Assembly (NCBI RefSeq): GCF_004000765.1
Contig: NZ_BILW01000001.1
Coordinates: 124,001-188,000 of the forward strand
Length of the DNA: 64,000 bases
Source of the DNA: Paenibacillus chondroitinus NBRC 15376
Lineage (GTDB): Bacteria > Bacillota > Bacilli > Paenibacillales > NBRC-103111
Direction: 5' to 3'
This document shows, one piece after another, positions 19,005 through 27,200 of the stretch; position 1 is the stretch's first letter, and the number at the start of each line of letters is the position of its first letter. The notes below the pieces were generated by a model. That model was not told the origin of the DNA, did not search any database, and saw only the letters and a list, made by a program, of their open reading frames with translations. Made by a program: the position numbers and the translations under genes.

Positions 19005-19027
19005 TAATAAAAACTGGAGCTGATAAA

Positions 19028-20002
19028 ATGAAAAAAGCGATAGTAATAGGAGCAACGGGTGGCACGGGAGCGGCAATTACAGAGGAACTTGTAAAAAGAG
19101 GTGTAGAAACCATTGCATTTGGACGTTCTCGCCAGAAATTAGAGCAGTTCGCCAGAAAGCTTGGAAATCCGAAGCATTTGACTCTTTCTGTAGGGGACGC
19201 GATGCGACCTGAGGAGATAGTGGCCCATGCGGGTGGGGCAGACGTCATGTTCCATTGCGCGAATGTACCTTATCACGAGATGGTAAACAAGCTGATTCCT
19301 TTAGGTGAATCTGTGATGGAGGCAGCGGAACGGCTCGCTTTAAAAGTTGTAGCGATTGACGGGATTTATCCGTACGGCAGAAAACAAATGGAGCTGGTTA
19401 CAGAGGATCATCCCAAACAGCCTCATACGATAAAAGGAAATGTTCGGCTGGACTACGAACGGATGCTTTTTAGTCAACGTTGGACCCAATCTCGAGTCAT
19501 GATTGTTCGCTTGCCAGATTATTACGGACCAACGGCTAATGAAGCCTCCTATTTAGGCTCAACCTTGGAGGCGATCGCGGCGGGTAAACTGGCTTTTTTC
19601 ATCGGCAACATGCAAGTCCCTCGCGAGTTCGTCTATTTACCGGATGCCGCTGCGATGGTTGCCGAATTGGCAGGCAAAGATTTCGCTTACGGTCAGAACT
19701 GGCATATTCCGGGGGCAGGCCTTATTTCAGGACGAGAGATCGTGCGAATTGCCCAATCGGCAAGTGGAGTGGCTAAATCGGTCATCCCACTAAAAAAATT
19801 AGGTTTGTCGTTGATTGGTATGAGCGTCCCTGTGATGAAAGAAGTCGTCGAAATGCTTTATTTAACCGAGGAACCCCTTGTGTTGAGCGGAGAAAAATAC
19901 AAACGATTGATCGGACCGGTTGTGGCAACATCGTTCGAGGAAGGGATAACTTCGACGGTTATGGCCTTGCAAGAGCGAAAGAATTTCTATGCACAAATGT
20001 AA
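19028..20002 (+). CDS. NAD-dependent epimerase/dehydratase-like SDR protein
   Basis: Extended-SDR Rossmann protein of 324 residues with the nucleotide-binding motif GATGGTG near the N-terminus, FGRSR after beta-2 and the substrate-domain segment IVRLPDYYGP. The Y-x-x-x-K pair is not obvious, so it may be an atypical reductase or an NmrA-like sensor. I place the start at the ATG at 19028 behind CTGGAG; an upstream in-frame extension would run into the operator at 18986. It is transcribed from the regulated promoter at 18945-18973. Substrate unknown; control by a repressor suggests a stress or xenobiotic response. Confidence 0.86.
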   Translation: MKKAIVIGATGGTGAAITEELVKRGVETIAFGRSRQKLEQFARKLGNPKHLTLSVGDAMRPEEIVAHAGGADVMFHCANVPYHEMVNKLIPLGESVMEAAERLALKVVAIDGIYPYGRKQMELVTEDHPKQPHTIKGNVRLDYERMLFSQRWTQSRVMIVRLPDYYGPTANEASYLGSTLEAIAAGKLAFFIGNMQVPREFVYLPDAAAMVAELAGKDFAYGQNWHIPGAGLISGREIVRIAQSASGVAKSVIPLKKLGLSLIGMSVPVMKEVVEMLYLTEEPLVLSGEKYKRLIGPVVATSFEEGITSTVMALQERKNFYAQM

Positions 20003-20118
20003 TTGATGAATCAATAAAATTGTCATGCCGACATCTGACAGATGGAGGGTCCGCGAAAAGGAATTCCAATAGATAGTCTAGAAGTATAATTTTAGAACTT
20101 CACTTAGGAGGGGGATAA

Positions 20119-20697
20119 ATGGCCAAGGTCCTTATATTTCATCATTCGATGGGGCTGACTGAGGGAATTCACACTTTTGCAGACGAGCTGAGAAAAGAGG
20201 GACACACAGTATTTGTTCCTGATCTTTACGAAGGTCATGTGTTTAGGACCATCAAAGATGGCATGGCCTATGTTAAGGAGATCGGATTCGAAGAGATGAT
20301 GGAGCGCGGCGCTCGTGTGGCACATGAGCTTCCGAGTGACATCGTTTATGCGGGGTTTTCGCTGGGCGTCTTGCCTGCACAGAAGCTCGCCCAGACTCGG
20401 GAGGGAGCTATTGGCGCTCTGCTTTTTTACTCCTGTGTGCCGGCTGCAATGTTCGGATCTCCCTGGCCATCTGAGCTGCCGGTTCAGATTCACGGAATGG
20501 ATGCTGATCCGTATTTTGTTGACGAAGGCGACTTGGGAGCGGCTCGTGAGCTTGTGGCTTCGGCCAATCAGGCCGAACTCTTTTTGTACCCAGGCGATCA
20601 ACACTTATTCGCTGACAGCAGTTTACCTTCTTATGACGCTGATGCGACGGCATTGCTTTTGGAACGCGTACTTGAATTCCTACGTCAGTTCAAGTAA
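20119..20697 (+). CDS. Dienelactone hydrolase family protein
   Basis: Small alpha/beta hydrolase of 192 residues. The nucleophile elbow is GFSLGV with serine at S81, where classical dienelactone hydrolases have cysteine. The acid is probably the aspartate in GMDADPYF and the histidine is in GDQHLFAD. The ATG follows TTAGGAGGGGGATAA. It stands alone between an SDR gene and the repeat element at 20720. Ser instead of Cys suggests general esterase activity rather than chloroaromatic breakdown. Confidence 0.88.
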   Translation: MAKVLIFHHSMGLTEGIHTFADELRKEGHTVFVPDLYEGHVFRTIKDGMAYVKEIGFEEMMERGARVAHELPSDIVYAGFSLGVLPAQKLAQTREGAIGALLFYSCVPAAMFGSPWPSELPVQIHGMDADPYFVDEGDLGAARELVASANQAELFLYPGDQHLFADSSLPSYDADATALLLERVLEFLRQFK

Positions 20698-20719
20698 CTG
20701 GCGTTTTTTCCTGGCAAGC

Positions 20720-20894
20720 GAAACTACAGGGCGCTATTTCATCGAAATAGGCTCTTTTTCGCGTGGAGGGGAACTATGGGCCATTATTTGTCCCTTTTTT
20801 TAGGGAAACGGGTCAAGTGGTCAAAAATAAGGTCCTGTAGTTCCACTCGAGTGCGGAACGAGCAGGATTTGCTAAAATAACAGCCTGTAGTTCC
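20720..20894. repeat. Four-unit nested inverted repeat element, copy 1
   Basis: Four ~21-bp units related to AAAATAnnnnnCTGTAGTTCC. Two are inverted (20720-20739; 20768-20789) and two are direct (20823-20844; 20874-20894). Neighbouring units of the same orientation are about 50 bp apart, and the inner pair is 66 bp apart. Outer unit pairs with outer and inner with inner, so the DNA or its RNA could form a nested hairpin. A second copy with the same layout lies at 63043-63219. The 337-bp gap 20698-21034 holds no gene. Confidence 0.8.
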
Positions 20895-21034
20895 TCAAAG
20901 GTGTATCGTTGACTAACTAAACACACTCTAGTATGCGGTTATACCCCTTTTTGAAATCAGATTCTTGCATGTATAAGATGGAGGCATGAAGCACAAGATA
21001 CGCGCGAGAATAAATCAATGAAGGAGTTAAATGT

Positions 21035-21364
21035 ATGACAGTGATATCAACGAACAATAACGTTCTTACTTTTATTAATGTGTTCACAGTGGAACCGGAA
21101 AATCAGGAACGTCTCATCGATTTACTTACTAGTGCAACAGATGTCTCCGTTCGATATGCGCCGGGATTTATTTCTTGCAGTTTGCACCGCGGGACAGAAG
21201 GGACGAAAGTAACGATGTATGCGCAGTGGAGAAGCGCGGAAGAATACCAAGCAATGCGAAATGACCCTAAACCTCTCCCGTATCTTCAGGAAGCGATGAC
21301 GATAGCTAAGTTTGAACCGGGCAGCTATGAAGTTGTCAAAACTTTTGAACCCGCCACGGAGTAA
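21035..21364 (+). CDS. Antibiotic biosynthesis monooxygenase (ABM) family protein
   Basis: Dimeric ferredoxin-like alpha+beta barrel protein of 109 residues. It contains the usual INVFTVEPENQERLIDLL helix, the FISCSLHRGTEGTKV strands and MYAQWRSAEEYQAM. Such proteins include quinone and polyketide monooxygenases and haem-degrading enzymes; the haem ligands of IsdG-type enzymes are not evident. A GAAGGAGT site precedes the ATG. Its stop lies 13 bp before the promoter of the TetR gene. Confidence 0.88.
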   Translation: MTVISTNNNVLTFINVFTVEPENQERLIDLLTSATDVSVRYAPGFISCSLHRGTEGTKVTMYAQWRSAEEYQAMRNDPKPLPYLQEAMTIAKFEPGSYEVVKTFEPATE

Positions 21365-21376
21365 GGCTCTGCCTAC

Positions 21377-21410
21377 TTGACATCTACCTCGGGGTCGTAC
21401 TAATGTTAGT
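21377..21410 (+). promoter_or_regulatory. Promoter and palindrome before TetR gene
   Basis: TTGACA at 21377-21382, 18-bp spacer, TAATGT at 21401-21406. The -10 lies within a perfect 12-bp palindrome ACTAATGTTAGT (21399-21410), a plausible site for autorepression. Confidence 0.6.
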
Positions 21411-21427
21411 GCCAAGAGGTGGAATCC

Positions 21428-21991
21428 ATGAGCAAGAAACAGGACATAATGACCGCCACACTCGACTTAATAGACGAAGAGGGACTTCAGTCGGTTACCT
21501 TCTCCAAAATATTTAAGCGAGCAAACGTAGGGTCTGGCACGATGTATAACTATTTTGCAAATAAAGAAGAGTTGGTTAATGCAGTGTATAAAGAAGCACG
21601 GATGCTAATGGGAGATTACTTGATGCGGGATTATAATCCTGAAGCAAGCCTGTATGAGCGGTTTAGGTGTCTTCAGTTAAATAGACTGCAGTTCGGCATT
21701 CGTTGTCCAAAGGAATTCATGTTTATCGACAGCTTCTCCTATTCACCGTATATCTCACCGGAGCTGCGTGCGATGGACGATGCCCATAACTCCCGTGATG
21801 TGATTATTTCCTTGATTATTGAAGGACAAAAGCAGGGAATTTTGAAAGAAATGGACTCTCATTTGTGTCACCAGCTCATGCACGGGATGATAGCTTCAAT
21901 TCTAAAAGGATACTACGTAAAGAAATATCCGATGAACGAGCTCCAAATTCAACAAATTATGGAAGCTTCATGGAAAGCAATTCTCGTCTGA
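21428..21991 (+). CDS. TetR/AcrR family transcriptional regulator
   Basis: Dimeric repressor of 187 residues. The N-terminal HTH reads LQSVTFSKIFKRANVGSGTM followed by YNYFANKEELV, the standard TetR signature. The C-terminal ligand domain is typical of the group linked to fatty-acid or xenobiotic genes. The ATG at 21428 has AGAGGTGG six bases upstream; an in-frame GTG at 21419 lies inside that site and is less likely. It is followed by a terminator and then by the operator-rich promoter of the SDR-MFS-ALDH operon, its probable target. Confidence 0.92.
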   Translation: MSKKQDIMTATLDLIDEEGLQSVTFSKIFKRANVGSGTMYNYFANKEELVNAVYKEARMLMGDYLMRDYNPEASLYERFRCLQLNRLQFGIRCPKEFMFIDSFSYSPYISPELRAMDDAHNSRDVIISLIIEGQKQGILKEMDSHLCHQLMHGMIASILKGYYVKKYPMNELQIQQIMEASWKAILV

Positions 21992-21993
21992 AG

Positions 21994-22035
21994 AACAGTC
22001 TTAGGAACTTGTTAGGTTCCATGGGCTGTTTTTTT
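21994..22035 (+). terminator. Rho-independent terminator after TetR gene
   Basis: Imperfect 15-bp stem (AACAGTCTTAGGAAC with GTTCCATGGGCTGTT) around a short loop, followed by seven Ts. It starts two bases after the TetR stop codon. Confidence 0.85.
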
Positions 22036-22045
22036 GTATAGTTCC

Positions 22046-22285
22046 GGAAAATAAATTCCAAATCGTTCGCATTTTATTCGGGATGAATTTTGTTATTGGA
22101 ATTTTAATTCCACTGTATGAGTGATTAATCCTCTTGGGTCCTTGAAATTCTTGTATTATTTTCGCTTTAAAGATGTTGTTTCCGGGCGTTATTTCTAAAT
22201 TCCTACATCTGGTTGGAATAAAAATTCCGAAATGTATTGACCAAACGTTGTTGAGGGAGTATATTATCTATGGAATAAATATTCC
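22046..22285 (+). promoter_or_regulatory. Promoter with four GGAA-N6-TTCC operators
   Basis: Four 14-bp palindromes of the form GGAAWWWWWWTTCC occur at 22046-22059, 22098-22111, 22215-22228 and 22272-22285. Sites 3 and 4 bracket a strong promoter (TTGACC at 22237-22242, 17-bp spacer, TATATT at 22260-22265); site 4 begins seven bases after the -10. Sites 1 and 2 are about 110-170 bp upstream, a layout that permits DNA looping. The adjacent TetR-family regulator is the natural candidate to bind. The 320-bp gap 21992-22311 contains only these sites and the terminator. Confidence 0.8.
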
Positions 22286-22311
22286 AAACAAAATGAAGGA
22301 GGCAATCTTAT

Positions 22312-23193
22312 ATGTCTAAAGTTTGGTTGATTACAGGGAGTTCACGCGGGTTTGGTCGCAGTCTTGCCGAAGCGGTATTGGCTAAAGGGGATCAACTTGT
22401 CGCTACAGCTCGCAATACAGAGCAGATTGCCGATCTTGCAGCACGTTACGGCAGCCAGGTTCAGATCGTGCAGTTGGATGTAAATCGATTCGAGCAGGCT
22501 GAAGCCGCTATCCAGGCCGCTTTCGAAGCGTTCGGACGATTGGATGTCCTTGTTAATAATGCAGGCTACGGTAATGTCTCTTCTATAGAAGAAACGTCGA
22601 TGGAAGACTTCCGCGCACAGGTGGAAACAAATCTCTGGGGCGTTATTAACGTTACAAAAGCCGCGCTGCCCTTATTAAGAAAGCAAGGCCATGGTCATAT
22701 TGTCCAATTTTCTTCGATCGGCGGCAGAACAGGCGCACCAGGTCTTGCACCTTACCAGGCAGCAAAATGGGCTGTGGAAGGTTTCTCCGAGGTGTTGTCC
22801 AAAGAGGTAGCGCCACTGGGATTAAAAGTCACCTTAATCGAACCGGGCGGTTTCCGTACCGATTGGGCTGGCTCTTCCATGCAGCATATCGAGCCTAGAG
22901 AAGAATACAAGGACACAGTCGGCGGCTTGCTGAAACATCTTCGTGATACAACCGGTAAAGAGAACGGCGATCCGGATAAAGCCGCGCAAGCGATCATTCA
23001 GATCGTCAATGAGGAGAATCCGCCTCTTCGCTTATTGCTTGGAAGCGATGCAGTAGCCATCGCAAACGCGGTGGACCAAGGCAAGTTAGCGGAAACGAAA
23101 CGCTGGCAGGCGCTTAGCCAATCAACGGATTATGCATCCAAAGCGTTGGATCCGGAAGTAACGCGCATGTATGACGAGTTTGAAGGAAAATAA
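22312..23193 (+). CDS. Short-chain dehydrogenase/reductase (classical SDR)
   Basis: NAD(P)-dependent oxidoreductase of 293 residues. It shows the cofactor motif TGSSRGFG (residues 7-14), the NNAGYG motif, the catalytic serine segment FSSIGG and the YQAAK pair (Y148, K152). An arginine after TGSS favours NADP. The ATG has AAGGAGG nine bases upstream. First gene of an operon with an MFS transporter and an aldehyde dehydrogenase, under the four-operator promoter. Together they look like an inducible pathway that oxidises or exports an aldehyde or alcohol; the substrate is unknown. Confidence 0.93.
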   Translation: MSKVWLITGSSRGFGRSLAEAVLAKGDQLVATARNTEQIADLAARYGSQVQIVQLDVNRFEQAEAAIQAAFEAFGRLDVLVNNAGYGNVSSIEETSMEDFRAQVETNLWGVINVTKAALPLLRKQGHGHIVQFSSIGGRTGAPGLAPYQAAKWAVEGFSEVLSKEVAPLGLKVTLIEPGGFRTDWAGSSMQHIEPREEYKDTVGGLLKHLRDTTGKENGDPDKAAQAIIQIVNEENPPLRLLLGSDAVAIANAVDQGKLAETKRWQALSQSTDYASKALDPEVTRMYDEFEGK

Positions 23194-23244
23194 GCCTGCA
23201 ACATACGCTGATTTGCCATACAAAGTCAGAGAGAGGTTGCATCT

Positions 23245-24411
23245 ATGAAACTGAGTGCAAGAATTGCTTTATTATCGATGGCGGTTACGACCACCTTCGG
23301 AACGATGATGGCTGCGCCGGCGGTTAAACCGCTGGCTGTGGCTTTCCCCGGAACCAACGCGCTGTTGGTACAGTGGGTCGTTACCATTTCTTCTCTATTT
23401 ATTTTGCCGACCTTATTTATGGCAGGGAATCTAGGCAGACGGTTTTCTCGGAAAAACATTTTAATAGCAGGTTTGCTGATGTATATCATAGGTGGCGTTG
23501 GCCCCGCCTTCATGAATTCATTTGAAATGATCTTAGTCTTTCGGGCGATCTTGGGTCTCAGCATCGGCCTCATTTCACCAACGTTTAACGCTTTGATTGC
23601 GGAGAATTTTCAAGGCAAAGAACGATCGCGCATGAATGGTATACAGACCTCAATTAATGGCATCGGTGGAGCTATATTTCTGTCTTTTGGCGGAATTATC
23701 GCATCTTTTGGATGGCGAGACGTATTTTTAACGTATTTGTATGCCGTTGTGTTATTTATTTTGGTCATCGCCTTTTTACCTAAGTTTCCTCCGATCCAAA
23801 TGGAAGTGGTGGCGAAAGGTACGGCTAAGCTTCCGAAGTTTTTCTTTGCGGTTGCAGCTGCGGCTGGCCTCCATTCGATGATGTTCACTTTGATTCCGAC
23901 GAACCTTTCTCTATATTTGTCAAATAACGGCATTGGCACCGTAGCTTCAGTAGGTTACTTGACTGCTTTCGCTCTAGTTGGTGTTTTCGTCGGAGGGCTT
24001 GTGGTAACCCGATTAAGCATCATGTTAAAAAAACTGCTCGTCCCGCTGGATTTAGCTGTGATGGCCGGAGGTTTCTTACTCATCGGTTCTGCACACACGG
24101 TTTGGAGTGTAGCGCTTGCGGTATTCATGATCGGTTTGGCAGAGGGCATGCTGTTTCCACTATCTTTCATCAAAACAGCGGAAGTTGTGCCCAAACCTAG
24201 CTTAACATGGGCCATTTCACTGATGCTTGCTTGTGTTTATGCCTGCCAGTTCCTCAGCCCTATATTTGTTAAAGGAATAGAACTGCTGCTTCATACGGAT
24301 TCAACTCGAGGTGTGTTTATGGTTATAGCTGCAGCTTTGGCTGTAAGTGCCGTAGTTTACTTGCCAATTGCCCGAAGCCGGAAAAACGGAGCTGTGCAAT
24401 CCATTTCTTAA
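23245..24411 (+). CDS. MFS transporter
   Basis: Major facilitator of 388 residues with 12 predicted membrane helices. The loop 2-3 motif is degenerate (GNLGRRFSRKNIL), and an RAILGLSIGLISPTFNAL segment matches helix 4-5 of drug/H+ antiporters. The ATG is preceded by GAGAGAGGTTG. It lies between an SDR and an ALDH gene in one operon, so it probably exports the toxic substrate or product of those enzymes. Confidence 0.92.
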   Translation: MKLSARIALLSMAVTTTFGTMMAAPAVKPLAVAFPGTNALLVQWVVTISSLFILPTLFMAGNLGRRFSRKNILIAGLLMYIIGGVGPAFMNSFEMILVFRAILGLSIGLISPTFNALIAENFQGKERSRMNGIQTSINGIGGAIFLSFGGIIASFGWRDVFLTYLYAVVLFILVIAFLPKFPPIQMEVVAKGTAKLPKFFFAVAAAAGLHSMMFTLIPTNLSLYLSNNGIGTVASVGYLTAFALVGVFVGGLVVTRLSIMLKKLLVPLDLAVMAGGFLLIGSAHTVWSVALAVFMIGLAEGMLFPLSFIKTAEVVPKPSLTWAISLMLACVYACQFLSPIFVKGIELLLHTDSTRGVFMVIAAALAVSAVVYLPIARSRKNGAVQSIS

Positions 24412-24451
24412 GATTACAACGTTAAAAACTACAACAAAGTAGGTGTCTGGT

Positions 24452-25882
24452 ATGAGAAACATAGATAAAATTTATATAGATGGAAAGTTTGTTATTCCAA
24501 GAGGTACGGGTCATTTGGAGTTGGTTAACCCTTCTACAAGAGAAGTTTTTGGCCGTGTAACGCTTGGAAATGAAGAAGATGCTAAGCTTGCCATAGCGGC
24601 GGCGAAAGCGGCATTCGCTACCTTTTCAAGAACATCTGTAGAAGAAAGGTCCGCCATGTTACAGCGTTTGAACGACGCAATCTTGGATCGAATTGATGAG
24701 TTGGCGGAAGCGAATATCCTCGAATACGGTGCCCCTCGAATGGCTTCAACCGGTAGGGTCAAATTGGCCGCAGCTAATTTGATGGACAGCAAAGAGGCGC
24801 TGGAACAGTTCGATTTTGTCCACATGATCGGCAAAGCTAAAGTTGTTTCCGAGCCCGTAGGCGTTATCGGGATTATCACACCTTGGAATGCAAGTTATTC
24901 GCAGATTACGGCCAAACTAGGTGCAGCGATAGCAGCGGGATGTACGGTTGTGATTAAGCCGAGCGAATTAAGCGCCCTGCAGACGCAATTGTTAACGGAA
25001 TGTTTCCATGCAGCGGGCATCCCAGCCGGCGTGATCAACGTCGTGAATGGTCTTGGTGCTACAGTGGGCGCCGAACTTACTCGCCATCCGGACGTAGCCA
25101 TGATTAATTTTACCGGTTCAACACGGGTTGGAAAAGAAATTCGCAGAGCTACGGTAGACTCCATGAAGCGTGTTACTTTAGAGCTTGGCGGCAAATCCCC
25201 GAATATCGTTCTCGACGATGCGGACTTTGCCAAAGCAATCCCTGCCGCGGTCAGATCGTGTTATACGAACAATGGGCAAGCCTGTGTTGCCGGCACTAGA
25301 TTGTTCGTTCCCGAGCACCGGTTGGAAGAGGTTAAGAAACTGGCAAGAGAAACCGTAGAGTCGATGAAAGTCGGGCTTCCAACTGAAGCAGATACGATTC
25401 TTGGCCCTCTTGTTACTGAAAAACAATACAATCAGGTGCAGCGTTACATTTTATCGGGCATTCAAGAAGGGGCTGAGTTGGTCGTTGGTGGCGAAGGCCA
25501 GCCGGAGGGGTTGGAGCAGGGGAACTTTGTCAGACCGACGGTATTTGCTAACGTTACGGAAGAGATGACGATCGCGAAGGAAGAAATTTTCGGACCTGTG
25601 CTTTCGATTCTAACATACAAAAACGAGGAAGAAGCCGTTGCGATGGCCAATAACACGGACTACGGTTTGGGGGCTTATATCAGCACGGCGAACTTGGAGA
25701 AAGCGAACGAATTGGCATCCCGTATCCAAGCGGGTGTTGTGCTCATCAACGGGGCAGGTTTTGAAATGAAAGCACCTTTCGGCGGGTTCAAGCATTCCGG
25801 AATCGGTCGTGAATATGGCATTTACGGTCTGGAAGATTGCTTGGAAACCAAAACGATTACCGGTTTCGATCTTCCGATGTAA
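24452..25882 (+). CDS. Aldehyde dehydrogenase family protein
   Basis: NAD(P)-dependent aldehyde dehydrogenase of 476 residues. The general base is E244 in LELGGKSPN and the catalytic cysteine is C278 in NNGQACVAGTR. The cofactor segment TGSTRVGKEI and the C-terminal PFGGFKHSGIGREYG are also present. I start it at the ATG at 24452 (AGGTG nine bases upstream); a GTG nine bases earlier overlaps the ribosome site. Last gene of the SDR-MFS-ALDH operon. Confidence 0.95.
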   Translation: MRNIDKIYIDGKFVIPRGTGHLELVNPSTREVFGRVTLGNEEDAKLAIAAAKAAFATFSRTSVEERSAMLQRLNDAILDRIDELAEANILEYGAPRMASTGRVKLAAANLMDSKEALEQFDFVHMIGKAKVVSEPVGVIGIITPWNASYSQITAKLGAAIAAGCTVVIKPSELSALQTQLLTECFHAAGIPAGVINVVNGLGATVGAELTRHPDVAMINFTGSTRVGKEIRRATVDSMKRVTLELGGKSPNIVLDDADFAKAIPAAVRSCYTNNGQACVAGTRLFVPEHRLEEVKKLARETVESMKVGLPTEADTILGPLVTEKQYNQVQRYILSGIQEGAELVVGGEGQPEGLEQGNFVRPTVFANVTEEMTIAKEEIFGPVLSILTYKNEEEAVAMANNTDYGLGAYISTANLEKANELASRIQAGVVLINGAGFEMKAPFGGFKHSGIGREYGIYGLEDCLETKTITGFDLPM

Positions 25883-25901
25883 GATATTGATTTCATTTAA
25901 G

Positions 25902-25940
25902 GATCAAGTTCTTGTCTGGTGGCAAGAGCTTGGTCTTTTT
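25902..25940 (+). terminator. Rho-independent terminator after ALDH
   Basis: 13-bp stem (GATCAAGTTCTTG with CAAGAGCTTGGTC, two wobble pairs), 8-nt loop and a T-tract. It faces the 3' end of the minus-strand Ena-like genes, which have no T-rich terminator of their own. Confidence 0.88.
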
Positions 25941-25990
25941 ATTATTGCTGAAGGCAAACGTACAAGCATTTGATAGGTTAAAAGCATTTA

Positions 25991-26296
25991 CTAGTAATAG
26001 AGTTTGCGCGTATATGTAAATGTAATTGTAGTAAGGAGAGGGACAGTGAACGTTGCACTTCCTCCTACAGGTATGGCAAGCGTTTGAATGGCGGCAACAA
26101 TGCCTACTTTGAAAAAGTTGACGGTCAATGCCCCAACGCCTGTTTCATACTTCACGTAGCCTGTGCCACTAATGATGGTGGAGATATTATCCGAATAAAT
26201 GGTTTGTGTACCTGCGGCAGTAAACAGCCAATTTGTGCAAACTATGTCTTGTACAAATACTTTATCTGTACAACAACTAAGCGTTGTATCACACAT
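25991..26296 (-). CDS. DUF3992 / endospore appendage (Ena)-like subunit
   Basis: A 101-residue protein with the pattern I know from S-type endospore appendage subunits: an N-terminal Cys-Cys connector (C8, C9 in TLSCCTDK), then FVQDIVCTNW (C20), a YSDNIS strand, GTGYVKYETG and GSATFTV. In Ena fibres the N-terminal connector of one subunit forms disulfides with others, giving very robust spore appendages. This protein lacks the usual GEFC segment at the C-terminus and ends in FTYTRKLYY. The ATG follows AAGGAGG. It is the second gene of a minus-strand pair. No function is assigned from experiment; the family call rests on remembered sequence patterns. Confidence 0.75.
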   Translation of the reverse strand: MCDTTLSCCTDKVFVQDIVCTNWLFTAAGTQTIYSDNISTIISGTGYVKYETGVGALTVNFFKVGIVAAIQTLAIPVGGSATFTVPLLTTITFTYTRKLYY

Positions 26297-26672
26297 AGAC
26301 AGATGTCCCTCCTTTTGCGCCTTTTATTGGACTGGATAACGGGTTGTTATGCAAAACTCGCCTTGATAAATGCCAGCAGTTGTTCCTGGTAAAGTTAAAA
26401 CGTATAGATCTGAATCGTCGATAAGTAAAAGATAGACTCGATCCAGGGGAAATGGTAATTGGCGTAATCATGGCAACTCCAGCACTATTCAGCAGATCAA
26501 ACGTAATAACATCAGGTCCAACGTCATATTGCAAATAGCCTGTTCCGACAATATTTTGATTGATGTTATTTGTGAAGACAGTAAGTAAAACATCAGCGGC
26601 TACAACAGTGCCACTCCAGGGTGTACATACCTTATCCTGAACAAATGCAGGCAATAGTGAAATACCTCCCAT
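26289..26672 (-). CDS. DUF3992 / Ena-like subunit with a C-terminal frameshift
   Basis: As read, 127 residues. Residues 10-90 match the Ena core: FVQDKVCTPW, FTNNINQNIVGTGYLQYDVG and GSSLSFTYRRFRSI. After I90 (about base 26402) the frame gives a non-matching tail. The alternative frame, one base away, reads VLTLPGTTAGIYQGEFCITT then RYPVQ and a stop at 26324. That gives a 115-residue protein with the canonical GEFC end. So the gene has a one-base frameshift or a base-call error. It lacks the N-terminal CC pair. GGGAGG overlaps the ATG at 26672, so translation may really begin at the TTG at 26654. Confidence 0.7.
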   Translation of the reverse strand: MGGISLLPAFVQDKVCTPWSGTVVAADVLLTVFTNNINQNIVGTGYLQYDVGPDVITFDLLNSAGVAMITPITISPGSSLSFTYRRFRSIRFNFTRNNCWHLSRRVLHNNPLSSPIKGAKGGTSVYV

Positions 26673-26997
26673 TTTTATATTCTCAACTATTTAATGCAGG
26701 CAATTACCTGCTTGCTTGGACATATGACTCATCATGTAAAATTAAGGGAAAAACTTGAGCCGTATATTGGGCTACGCCAATTTTATCTACATTTACGTTG
26801 GAGCAGGATGATGCGGGAACAAATAGATTTCAAGGTTATTGTTTGAAACAATGATGGCGTTTAAAATTTCTATAACAGTTTTTTCGACAATTTTCTAGAT
26901 GTTCTCTGGTTGACGTACGAAGCAGGTTAACAGGCAATTAAATTGAGGGCAAACATGAAGGATAAATTTGAATGGTGAGAAAAGGTAAAGGGAGACA
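26673..26997. other. Gap of 325 bp before the Ena-like pair
   Basis: No coding region is convincing here. It holds a near-perfect 16-bp palindrome (GCAGGCAATTACCTGC, 26696-26711) just upstream of the minus-strand Ena-like gene. A CATTAAATA string on the minus strand within it resembles a sigma-K -10 element with one mismatch. Otherwise AT-rich spacer. Confidence 0.4.
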
Positions 26998-27189
26998 GTG
27001 AGCAAACAGGCTGATACCTACTGTCATATTAGCTCAGGGCTGCATGTGACTAGAAACTTTAAATGCACAGATTCTAAAGAAATCTTACGTGAATATGTTA
27101 ATAAATCAGCTTGGACAGGCAATAAACCTGCCGTTGGAAGAACGAAAAGCCTAAGTAGAAGCGACAGTGGGAGAAAATCTTACATGTGA
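26998..27189 (+). CDS. Possible small protein, 63 aa, unknown
   Basis: A GTG-start ORF with AAAGGGAGACA upstream and a strong terminator only 12 bp after its stop. The product is basic and polar (ends in SLSRSDSGRKSYM), with two cysteines and no membrane segment. I recognise no family. The transcript may be a small mRNA, or a non-coding RNA ending at the terminator with the ORF incidental. Confidence 0.33.
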   Translation: MSKQADTYCHISSGLHVTRNFKCTDSKEILREYVNKSAWTGNKPAVGRTKSLSRSDSGRKSYM

Positions 27190-27200
27190 ATGGATTGCAA

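Noticed and set aside
26084-26392. Plus-strand ORF of 102 codons across the Ena-like genes
   Set aside because: It is antisense to the well-supported minus-strand Ena-like genes and lacks a ribosome site.
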